Shown here piece by piece: positions 1 through 5,550 of a stretch of DNA of 8,479 bases. The stretch covers positions 1 through 8,479 of the forward strand of contig CAKTYF010000080.1 in NCBI GenBank assembly GCA_934631995.1, written 5' to 3'. The stretch is from an uncultured Eggerthellaceae bacterium. GTDB lineage: Bacteria; Actinomycetota; Coriobacteriia; Coriobacteriales; Eggerthellaceae. The position numbers and the translations under genes were made by a program. Under the pieces are notes generated by a model. It ran no database searches and had not been told where the DNA came from. It worked only from the letters and a program-made list of their open reading frames with translations. Numbering within the stretch: position 1 is the first letter of the stretch; the number at the start of each line of letters is the position of its first letter.

Positions 1-54
1 GTAGCAGAGAATACGACATCAGTAGCTTCAACAGAAATCAATCAACAAGCGTGG

Positions 55-105
<51 letters not shown>

Positions 106-198
106 ACCAGCAGAATTCTTCATATACAAAAAACAATTGCGCTCGAGAAAAGAAAGCACCGGATGATCTAGCGACAAAAGAAGGGTAGGGGAGTGCCC

Positions 199-235
199 GT
201 TTAGTTTTTGGGCAATTATTGCCCAAAAACTAAAC
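199..235. repeat. Perfect 37-base palindrome (18-base arms)
   Basis: The left arm GTTTAGTTTTTGGGCAAT (199-216) and the right arm ATTGCCCAAAAACTAAAC (218-235) are exact reverse complements around a single T at 217. Neither strand has a U tract after the hairpin, so an intrinsic terminator is unlikely. A long perfect inverted repeat upstream of a parAB operon could be a centromere (parS) site for ParB, a cruciform-forming origin element or a recombination site. The sequence does not match the canonical chromosomal parS consensus TGTTTCACGTGAAACA. Confidence 0.9.
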
Positions 236-260
236 ATACAAGCATCAAGGATGAACTAAC

Positions 261-274
261 GATAAACCTTTATC
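261..274. repeat. Short perfect inverted repeat
   Basis: GATAAA (261-266) and TTTATC (269-274) are exact reverse complements separated by CC. It lies 25 bases after the 37-base palindrome in the non-coding region. It may be a small protein-binding site, but a chance palindrome in AT-rich DNA is quite possible. Confidence 0.4.
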
Positions 275-462
275 AGCAAAGAGTAGAAGTATACGCATTC
301 GCACAAATCAAAAATCATAGAGCGAAAAGAGTAGGGGAATCTGAATGTTCGAATATCTAAACAAAAGCAAAAGAACACCTTCAGCGCATCGAAATATAAA
401 ACAACAGCAACTAGGTCATAACAATCAATAATACATGCGAAATAAAGCTCTAACTGGGAATA

Positions 463-471
463 TGGTATAAT
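463..471 (+). promoter_or_regulatory. Extended -10 promoter of the parAB operon
   Basis: TGGTATAAT at 463-471 is a complete TGn extension plus a perfect TATAAT -10 box. No good -35 box is seen 16-18 bases upstream, which extended -10 promoters can tolerate. Transcription would start near 478, about 100 bases before the parA start at 579. Two palindromes lie between the start site and parA, as expected for an autoregulated par operon. Confidence 0.6.
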
Positions 472-485
472 TGCATAAGAAAATG

Positions 486-500
486 TTGAGTTAAACTCAA
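486..500. promoter_or_regulatory. Candidate ParA/RHH operator palindrome 1
   Basis: TTGAGTT (486-492) and AACTCAA (494-500) are exact reverse complements around one A. The site begins about 8 bases after the predicted start of parA transcription. The N-terminal ribbon-helix-helix domain of the downstream ParA is a natural ligand for a short symmetric site here. The role is inferred from position and symmetry only. Confidence 0.4.
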
Positions 501-524
501 TCAGTAATAGAAATAAAAACGACA

Positions 525-546
525 TTTTATAATATATTTTATAAAA
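525..546. promoter_or_regulatory. Candidate operator palindrome 2, AT-only
   Basis: TTTTATAA (525-532) and TTATAAAA (539-546) are exact reverse complements with a 6-base spacer. The element consists only of A and T and lies about 20 bases before the parA ribosome binding site. It may be a second operator for autoregulation, an easily melted segment, or a mRNA hairpin in the parA leader. AT-rich composition raises the odds of chance symmetry. Confidence 0.35.
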
Positions 547-578
547 CATAACAAAGAAGACATCCTAAGGAGCATGGA

Positions 579-1556
579 ATGGCTGTTAAGAAAATAAAAA
601 AGAACACAGCAGCGTTTTATTTAACCGACGAAGTGACAGAAGCGCTGGAAGAAAAAGCAAAGAAAACCGGGATATCGAAATCAGAAATCGTCGAACAATA
701 TCTAACGCAAGCAATCATAGATAGAGACCAAGAAAAGAAACCTATGATTATCACGATCATGAGTTTCAAAGGCGGCGTCGCAAAAACAACGTCAGCCGCT
801 TCCCTTGCAATCTGCTTGGCGCAAGACAACAACAAAGTACTGATCATCGACCTCGATGGTCAAGGATCAATTTCTCAGTACCTTGGCGTCTATGACCAAA
901 CGGCAGAGGCAGACTGCATTGCCGACATCATGCTCACCAACACCAAGGGCCAGCGCAAGACAATTCTTGAAATTGCTCAGCAAACAGAGTATGAAAACGT
1001 GGACATCGTTCCCTCAAACTTCCGCTTTTCAGATGCGGACGCACGCATGAGAAACGAAAGCTCCCAATCGAGTATCGACTCCCGTTTGCGATTCGCCATT
1101 GAAGATGCCATAGAAGAAACGCATTACGATTATGTCATTATCGACTGTCCGCCGTCGCTGGGTCTGGTGGTAACAAACGCAATCACAGCACTCGAAGCCG
1201 GAAACGATGCATCGATGATCATTATCCCTGTTCGTTGCGATGGCTTCGCAATTGCTGGTCTTTCTAATACTATATCCACTATCGAACAAGTTGCGCGCGA
1301 ACGTCGTACGCGCATGCGCAAATGGAAACTGCTTTCAACCATCGCAGAGAAAAACACCGTTGCCTATCGCGAAGGTAAGAAAATCATCGAACGCAGCTTC
1401 AAAAACGCCGAGTTCTTTAATACGGTAATCCCAAAAAACACAAGCGTCATTGAAAGCACATTGGCAATGCAACCAGCGGTCATCTACGATCCTAAATCAA
1501 AAGCCTCAGAAGAGTACCACCGCCTGGCAGAGGAAATCGAGGAGATCAATGGCTAG
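579..1556 (+). CDS. parA: ParA partition ATPase with N-terminal ribbon-helix-helix domain
   Basis: This is a deviant-Walker ParA ATPase that moves replicon copies apart using ATP-dependent, non-specific nucleoid binding stimulated by ParB. Residues about 9-48 look like a ribbon-helix-helix unit: a strand (AAFYLT) then two helices around the turn KKTGISKSE. The ATPase follows from residue 56: Walker A KGGVAKTT (64-71) with the signature lysine K64, Walker A' IIDLDGQGS (89-97; usual form DxDPQ) and Walker B VIIDCPPS (186-193). The start ATG has AAGGAG at 567-572, six bases upstream; an ATG at 574 gives only a seven-residue peptide. The 3' end overlaps parB by 8 bases, so the two are one operon. 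Other plasmids encode a small RHH partition regulator (omega of pSM19035) separately from its ParA, and type Ia ParAs carry a different HTH, so this fusion is less usual. The RHH part probably represses the operon's own promoter (inference). Confidence 0.93.
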   Translation: MAVKKIKKNTAAFYLTDEVTEALEEKAKKTGISKSEIVEQYLTQAIIDRDQEKKPMIITIMSFKGGVAKTTSAASLAICLAQDNNKVLIIDLDGQGSISQYLGVYDQTAEADCIADIMLTNTKGQRKTILEIAQQTEYENVDIVPSNFRFSDADARMRNESSQSSIDSRLRFAIEDAIEETHYDYVIIDCPPSLGLVVTNAITALEAGNDASMIIIPVRCDGFAIAGLSNTISTIEQVARERRTRMRKWKLLSTIAEKNTVAYREGKKIIERSFKNAEFFNTVIPKNTSVIESTLAMQPAVIYDPKSKASEEYHRLAEEIEEING

Positions 1557-2547
1557 GTCAAAACTGCAGGCGGCACTCGAAAAAAATGGGGGAGGAGTGA
1601 ACCGCTACATCACTGAATCGGAAACATACGAAACCGATGAAGAATTAATGCAGGCGGCGCTCGAAAACAAAACCGAAGAAGCAGAAGACGGCGCAAGCCA
1701 ACTGGCGCGTGCGAATAAACGAACATCACTGCTGAAAAAGGCTGGATTCGATTACTTCGACGTACGCGATTTAGTCCCGAACGAAAACAACACATACACC
1801 ATTGATCAGGGAAGTATCGAAAGCTTGGCCTCCCTGATTTACGAAACAAAAAACACTACGCCGCTGATTGTGCGGGCGACAAAAACCGGTTACGAAATTA
1901 TCGACGGTGAGCGTCGCTACCGCGCACATCTTCTGCTGGGGGAGCGCTACGGCGAACACTGGTACATGGTTCCTGCTCGTTGTTTTGAAATAGGGAAACT
2001 ATCAGACGAAGAAGCGAATTTCATCCTTCATGCTGAAAACATAGGTCAGCGAAACATGACGCCATCGGAACGCGCAGCTGGAATGGCAGCAGTTCAAGAG
2101 CGCATTTTGAAAGCGCGCAAAAACGATGCGGCATTCAAGGGGCGCGCTACCAAAGAAATTCTTGCAGAGCAATTCGGTGTAAGTCCCCGTACCGCAACAA
2201 TGGAAGTCACCATTGGAAAATCGCTATGCGAAGAGGGAAAAGAACTCTACGACAACGACTGCATCACGAAAACTGCAGCTCACGCAATTGCACTACTTGA
2301 TCAAAAAAGTCAAAAAGAAATCTGCGAACAGATCAAAAGGGGAGTGGTTACGAAAAAAGATGCTGAAAAGACCGCCCAAGAACGCAGATTGAAGAATACA
2401 CAAAAAGGCAAGCAAACAAAAGCAACAAATGGATACCTTAAACTCGTAAAGAAAAACCTCCAAGCGGCACTCAATTCAAAGGAAGCGCCAGACAAAAAAC
2501 TGCTAGCTGAAGTGCACAACTTGTTGCAAGAAATCGAACAGCTCTGA
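1549..2547 (+). CDS. parB: ParB-type partition protein (CTPase/DNA clamp)
   Basis: ParB binds a centromere site, loads on DNA as a CTP-dependent sliding clamp and stimulates ParA. In this 332-residue protein, a charged N-terminal tail is followed by the ParB/Srx domain from about residue 70. That domain has the CTP-binding motif GERRYRAH (120-127) and the ENIGQRNMTPSE motif (163-174), typical of true ParB proteins. A helix-turn-helix lies at about 200-226 (TKEILAEQFGVSPRT), and a basic, helical C-terminal part (about 280-332) is a likely dimerisation region. The ATG at 1549 overlaps the parA stop and has GAGGAG at 1539-1544. An in-frame ATG at 1450 would extend the protein into parA-overlapping sequence without a domain and is rejected. 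The N-terminal tail holds a short repeat, QAALE at residues 7-11 and 35-39. The gene ends at a hairpin terminator. Confidence 0.95.
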   Translation: MARSKLQAALEKNGGGVNRYITESETYETDEELMQAALENKTEEAEDGASQLARANKRTSLLKKAGFDYFDVRDLVPNENNTYTIDQGSIESLASLIYETKNTTPLIVRATKTGYEIIDGERRYRAHLLLGERYGEHWYMVPARCFEIGKLSDEEANFILHAENIGQRNMTPSERAAGMAAVQERILKARKNDAAFKGRATKEILAEQFGVSPRTATMEVTIGKSLCEEGKELYDNDCITKTAAHAIALLDQKSQKEICEQIKRGVVTKKDAEKTAQERRLKNTQKGKQTKATNGYLKLVKKNLQAALNSKEAPDKKLLAEVHNLLQEIEQL

Positions 2548-2574
2548 GCATCGCAAAGCAGCTACTGCGCAAAG

Positions 2575-4176
2575 TTATGCTGAAGAAGGACTCCGCAAGG
2601 GGTCCTTTTCTATAGAAAGGAAAGAGGAAGGGCTAAGACAAGAGCCAGTGGGGCGGGTGGAGCCAAGAAAGGCGCCCACACATATAAAATCGTCTGCCAT
2701 AAAATTGCACTCTTTCTTCGTCAGAGCGTCAGGCGCGCGACGCGCGGCCGTTTTGAGGTCGATGAGGGTTGTTTCAGCGGACATCGAGCTGGTCAGTGCA
2801 GCACGTGCTTGCTTCAGAACCGCTGCAACAGTACGCTTGCATACGCCCACCATTGCAGCAACGGATTCCATTGTTGCCCCAGGAAGCGCGTAGAGCGCAA
2901 GAATCTTTGCGTTACGAGCTGCACGCTTCTCAGCAGTTGCCTGCTTTGCCTTTTGACGTTCAATCATACGACGGGACTCAAAGAATGCAGTTGCTTCAAT
3001 TTCTTCGGAAGTCATCTTTAATTTAGCAACAATGGTAGCAGCTGACATCTTATAGAAGCCGACCTTACCAACAGAGCGAACAATCTGCCGAAGGACCGCA
3101 GTATCAAGCGGCTCAATAAAGCGCGCGTTGAACTCTTCAAGGCGCTGAAATGCGTCATCCTTGTTGGAATACACCTGAACAGCAGCGTTATAAAGGCAGA
3201 AGCACATCAACTCGCGATTGCCCTTGCAATCAAAACCACGAATTTCCTGCAGCTTAAATATCTTGCCAACGCGCGACAGCGACAGCTTATCGAAGACAAC
3301 GAAGCGCGTCTTCGCATTCTGCTGAGCAGAAGGAACCCCAGAAGACGTTTCAATGGAAGATTCATTCGCCTGGGGGCGCTGTGAAAAACAAAGCGTGCAC
3401 GCAGCTGAAAGCTGTGCCAAGCCATAGAATTGCTCCGAGCATTGGACCAGCTGCGAGAAACGACCCGCAGATACGTTGTACGTGCCCGGAATGCGGCCTA
3501 CACGCGAAAAGTCAAAAACCGCGGTGTCAACTTCAAGTGCGGGAACGCCCGACAGAGCATTTTTGAGTGCAGCAAGAAGTTTCGCTTCGACATCGCGAAA
3601 GAACGAAATTCCCTTTTCATTATGCGCACTACCGCGCAAGCGATAAGAAAGGGAATGATCCAAAACGTAATAGAGATGCAGACCGCGTCCGGTATCAACT
3701 GTCATGGTAGGCTCAGGCAAAAGACCATGCTGAACTGCAACTTCAAGCGAATGCAAGCCCGCAACAACCGCAGCACGTGCATCGCCCTGATGGCAATCAA
3801 GGTCAAACATGAAAGCATTAATCTGACGCAGACGCTCGTTTTTACGCGAGCGTTGCGTAAAGCCGTTGCGCGTTACATACCAATCGGAAGAATCGTCAAA
3901 TAAGCAGTAACCAGACAGTTGCTGGGAAGTCGCAAACGATTCGTTCCAGGATCCGTTTTTGTCACGACGCGCAATGCAATAGAGCGAAGAACGATCATCG
4001 TGGGTCAAAGTGCGGAAGAAAAATTGCGCAGGAGTCTCGTCCAGACGCAGAGCGCTGGTTCCAAAGGAGGAAAAATATGTCATTAAAACGGGGCAAAGAG
4101 CGAGGATATGAGCGTTTTTAAGAAAAAAGACAACACTCACGTAAGGGATGGTATAATTCCCTTTATCAAGTCGCAT
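2575..4176 (-). CDS. Replication initiator/primase (AEP superfamily) with PriCT-like and HTH regions
   Basis: This looks like a plasmid-type replication protein that makes primers and probably recognises the origin. In the 533-residue reading the archaeo-eukaryotic primase core spans about residues 45-240: metal-binding FDLD (D125, D127), the GRGLH motif with H167 (163-167), and DFSRVGRIPGTYN (222-234), typical of the third motif region of plasmid primases. A helical segment with GNREL and NARFIEPL (about 319-370) resembles the primase C-terminal (PriCT) domain. Residues about 432-457 form a helix-turn-helix (TMESVAAMVGVCKRTVAAVL). The start is uncertain: ATG at 4176 is the most upstream start (an in-frame stop lies further up), but ATG at 4083 (MTYFSS) is just as likely; neither has a good Shine-Dalgarno site, which fits tight translational control. 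The gene converges with parB, 27 bases between stops, and is preceded by a leader crossed by a candidate antisense RNA. Confidence 0.85.
   Translation of the reverse strand: MRLDKGNYTIPYVSVVFFLKNAHILALCPVLMTYFSSFGTSALRLDETPAQFFFRTLTHDDRSSLYCIARRDKNGSWNESFATSQQLSGYCLFDDSSDWYVTRNGFTQRSRKNERLRQINAFMFDLDCHQGDARAAVVAGLHSLEVAVQHGLLPEPTMTVDTGRGLHLYYVLDHSLSYRLRGSAHNEKGISFFRDVEAKLLAALKNALSGVPALEVDTAVFDFSRVGRIPGTYNVSAGRFSQLVQCSEQFYGLAQLSAACTLCFSQRPQANESSIETSSGVPSAQQNAKTRFVVFDKLSLSRVGKIFKLQEIRGFDCKGNRELMCFCLYNAAVQVYSNKDDAFQRLEEFNARFIEPLDTAVLRQIVRSVGKVGFYKMSAATIVAKLKMTSEEIEATAFFESRRMIERQKAKQATAEKRAARNAKILALYALPGATMESVAAMVGVCKRTVAAVLKQARAALTSSMSAETTLIDLKTAARRAPDALTKKECNFMADDFICVGAFLGSTRPTGSCLSPSSFLSIEKDPLRSPSSA
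2584..2610 (+). terminator. Intrinsic terminator of the parAB operon
   Basis: Arms 2584-2594 and 2599-2609 form an 11-pair stem (two G-T wobbles) around a GCAA tetraloop of the stable GNRA class. The T run TTTT at 2606-2609 sits at the end of the right arm. It lies 36 bases after the parB stop. The last codons of the convergent rep gene are encoded on the other strand of the same hairpin. The minus-strand version lacks a trailing U tract, so it is mainly a plus-strand terminator. Confidence 0.75.
4149..4157 (+). promoter_or_regulatory. Extended -10 promoter for the antisense RNA
   Basis: TGGTATAAT at 4149-4157 is a perfect TGn-TATAAT element pointing against rep. The same nine bases form the par promoter at 463-471. 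A partial -35 match (AAGACA, 4127-4132) lies 19 bases upstream. Transcription would start near 4165. A plus-strand terminator follows within about 70 bases and no gene lies between, which argues for a short RNA product. Confidence 0.6.
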
Positions 4177-4231
4177 TGATATGAGCTTGTCTCGAACAAA
4201 ATCCTGAGTTGCCGCTCGGGATTTTGTTTTT
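4165..4231 (+). ncRNA. Candidate antisense RNA (copy-number control) against the rep leader
   Basis: A predicted transcript of about 67 bases, bounded by the extended -10 promoter at 4149-4157 and the terminator hairpin at 4195-4231. It is fully complementary to the rep mRNA leader, since the rep promoter lies farther out at 4348-4376, and it covers the upstream rep start codon (4174-4176). The long stem-loop with loop TTGCCG (4209-4214) also forms, in complement, in the rep mRNA with loop CGGCAA, so loop-loop contact is possible. Many plasmids (R1, ColIb-P9, pT181, pIP501) control Rep synthesis with short antisense RNAs of this layout. Seen here: promoter, terminator and position. Inferred: expression and copy control. 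No similarity to a known antisense RNA is claimed. Confidence 0.55.
4195..4231 (+). terminator. Strong intrinsic terminator inside the rep leader, plus strand
   Basis: A 14-pair stem (arms 4195-4208 and 4215-4228, one T-G wobble) with a 6-base loop is followed by an uninterrupted T run ending at 4231. The only nearby plus-strand promoter is the one at 4149-4157, so it ends the proposed short RNA. Read on the minus strand the hairpin is followed by CGAGACAAGC, not U residues, so it should not stop rep transcription by itself. Confidence 0.8.
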
Positions 4232-4347
4232 CTGGCGGTCTATCCTTACGGCTAGCCCAACCCTCCTTTCCAGCGTTGTGTGTTTAGAGTGCGTTTACTG
4301 GAGTATGAGGATCAATGCAGATAGAATCGTCTGCAATCATCGTTGTC

Positions 4348-4376
4348 ATCATATATTGGAAAATGGAATTTGTAAA
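4348..4376 (-). promoter_or_regulatory. Promoter of the rep gene
   Basis: Read on the minus strand, TTTACA (4376-4371) and TATGAT (4353-4348) are separated by exactly 17 bases; each box matches the sigma-70-type consensus at five of six positions. Transcription would start near 4341 and give rep a leader of about 165 bases (to the ATG at 4176) or 258 bases (to the ATG at 4083). The leader contains a strong Shine-Dalgarno-like AAAGGAGGG (4269-4261) with no usable start codon behind it, and the complement of the antisense RNA. Confidence 0.6.
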
Positions 4377-4495
4377 TACAAAATCTTATAGAAAAATTTT
4401 CTTTAGACACATTTCATCTTACAGACCTATTTTCCATAGAGCGTTTTAAACGATATGTGCTCATAGAAAATGGCGTGCGCGAATCAATGGAAAAC
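4350..4495. repeat. Short repeats of an ATRGAAAA-type motif upstream of rep; possible origin element
   Basis: Related 8-10 base words recur: ATTGGAAAATGG (4355-4366), TATAGAAAAA (4387-4396), CTATGGAAAATAGG on the minus strand (4440-4427), CATAGAAAATGG (4462-4473) and CAATGGAAAAC (4485-4495). Two of them, 4429-4442 and 4459-4471, form an imperfect inverted pair around the 11-base palindrome CGTTTTAAACG (4442-4452), and AGAAAA-A-TTTTCT (4390-4402) is another palindrome. Together with the AT-rich composition this could be Rep-binding or origin DNA, but spacing is irregular and copies are degenerate. The rest of 4377-4536 shows no gene. Confidence 0.35.
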
Positions 4496-4536
4496 TCGTA
4501 ACGGATAATCGCACAACAATGTACTAATTACAAAGC

Positions 4537-5325
4537 TTATGCACGAGGCTCAGTCAGAAATACCCTCGCCCGAGACACAAGGTAAGGGTCGATACCAAGG
4601 ATATCCTTGATGAAAGCATTCATGCTGCCGTACCGTTCAACAACAGAGTCCCTATAAGCTTCAAGGTTTTCAGGGCGCGCAGCATGGCTGTTCGTAACTT
4701 CCCAAGCAATCCGCTCATTTCCGCCGGAAAGACGCAAGAAACGTTGGAACATCTCATCGATATGCTTATCGCGAGAAATGTTCGTAAGCAAATAATCGTC
4801 AAGAATCGCCTGTTCAGAAGCACCAAGAACCGTCAAAAGACAGAGCGTGGCAATTCCTGCACGATCCTTGCCACCGCTGCAATGGACATACGTTGCCTTA
4901 CCCTCTAAAGCACGCTCGAGCATAAGCCGCACAACTTTTCCCGTTTGCGCCGCCGTAAGCTCGTTGGGCATATGGCGATAGAAATGATCAGGATCACAAG
5001 CAACATCCTTGCCCACCAACTGCGTACCCTGGGCTTTTTCGGTATAATCGATGCCCACTTTATCCTTGTCGTAAAAAGGAAGGTGAACGTACTCAACGCC
5101 AGGAATGGGCACATCGGGCTTTTCTTCAGTTTCCCAACCAACGCGAAGGTCTATAACAAGAGAGACGCCCAGGTCATGCGAAAGGAAATGTGCGCCGTTT
5201 TTCGTGATGCCAGAAAGATTAGCACCACGAAAAAAAAGACCGCTTTTCACTTTGCGGTCGCCAAGAACCGATATTCCACCTAAATCGCGAACGTTCTCAA
5301 CGCCATCGACAGAAATGATTGCCAC
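4537..5325 (-). CDS. Tyrosine/lipid phosphatase of the LipA/MptpB-like family
   Basis: A cysteine-dependent phosphatase of 262 residues, the usual size of the bacterial Y_phosphatase3 group (Listeria LipA, Mycobacterium MptpB). The N-terminus has the family opening NVRDLGG (11-17) and RGANLSGIT (33-41). The catalytic P-loop is HCSGGKDRAG (148-157), a CX5R loop with nucleophile C149 and R155; the KD pair in the loop is shared with members that can act on phosphoinositides as well as phosphotyrosine. No signal peptide or membrane segment is visible, so it is probably cytoplasmic unless exported without one. The start is GTG at 5325, supported by AAGGGGA a few bases upstream. A perfect TATAAT lies further up at 5361-5366. 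It is apparently a single-gene unit with no visible link to the partition or replication genes. The substrate cannot be told from sequence. Confidence 0.9.
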   Translation of the reverse strand: MAIISVDGVENVRDLGGISVLGDRKVKSGLFFRGANLSGITKNGAHFLSHDLGVSLVIDLRVGWETEEKPDVPIPGVEYVHLPFYDKDKVGIDYTEKAQGTQLVGKDVACDPDHFYRHMPNELTAAQTGKVVRLMLERALEGKATYVHCSGGKDRAGIATLCLLTVLGASEQAILDDYLLTNISRDKHIDEMFQRFLRLSGGNERIAWEVTNSHAARPENLEAYRDSVVERYGSMNAFIKDILGIDPYLVSRARVFLTEPRA

Positions 5326-5360
5326 AATTCCCCTTTTATAACCACTATTTGCAGAAAGCG

Positions 5361-5366
5361 ATTATA
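5361..5366 (-). promoter_or_regulatory. -10 box of the phosphatase promoter
   Basis: A perfect TATAAT on the minus strand (5366-5361), about 36 bases before the GTG start. The best -35 candidate, TTGCTC, is 19 bases upstream and weak. It would give a leader of about 28 bases that includes the ribosome binding site. Confidence 0.45.
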
Positions 5367-5550
5367 GGCGATTGCAACGAAATTCGAGCAAAAATGCATC
5401 AGTTTCTTCGCATTATTCCGGCAACGGAGAAGGGAAGGGAGGCGCGAACAGTTTTTTATTGTTGAACCAATTCGGTCCAAATGTTCTTAGTGCAGCGGTT
5501 TTACTTAAACGCACAATGCAGCAGATCTTTCGGAATCGATCCAAGCCCAC

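Noticed and set aside
256..549. Minus-strand frame of 97 hydrophobic residues antisense to the par leader
   Set aside because: Its composition is what AT-rich DNA gives in this frame; there is no Shine-Dalgarno site and it would run through the par promoter and both palindromes.
4077..4121. Plus-strand 14-residue frame with an ideal AGGAGG
   Set aside because: The Shine-Dalgarno sequence is the complement of Phe-Ser-Ser-Phe codons of rep and no upstream plus-strand promoter is evident; kept only as part of a finding.
5041..5048. GGTATAAT on the plus strand inside the phosphatase gene
   Set aside because: It lacks the TG extension, has no gene or terminator behind it and lies in coding sequence, so it is probably chance.
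5461..5487. Imperfect hairpin TTGAACC-AATTC-GGTCCAA downstream of the LuxR-type gene
   Set aside because: Neither strand has a U tract after the stem, so I cannot call it a terminator.
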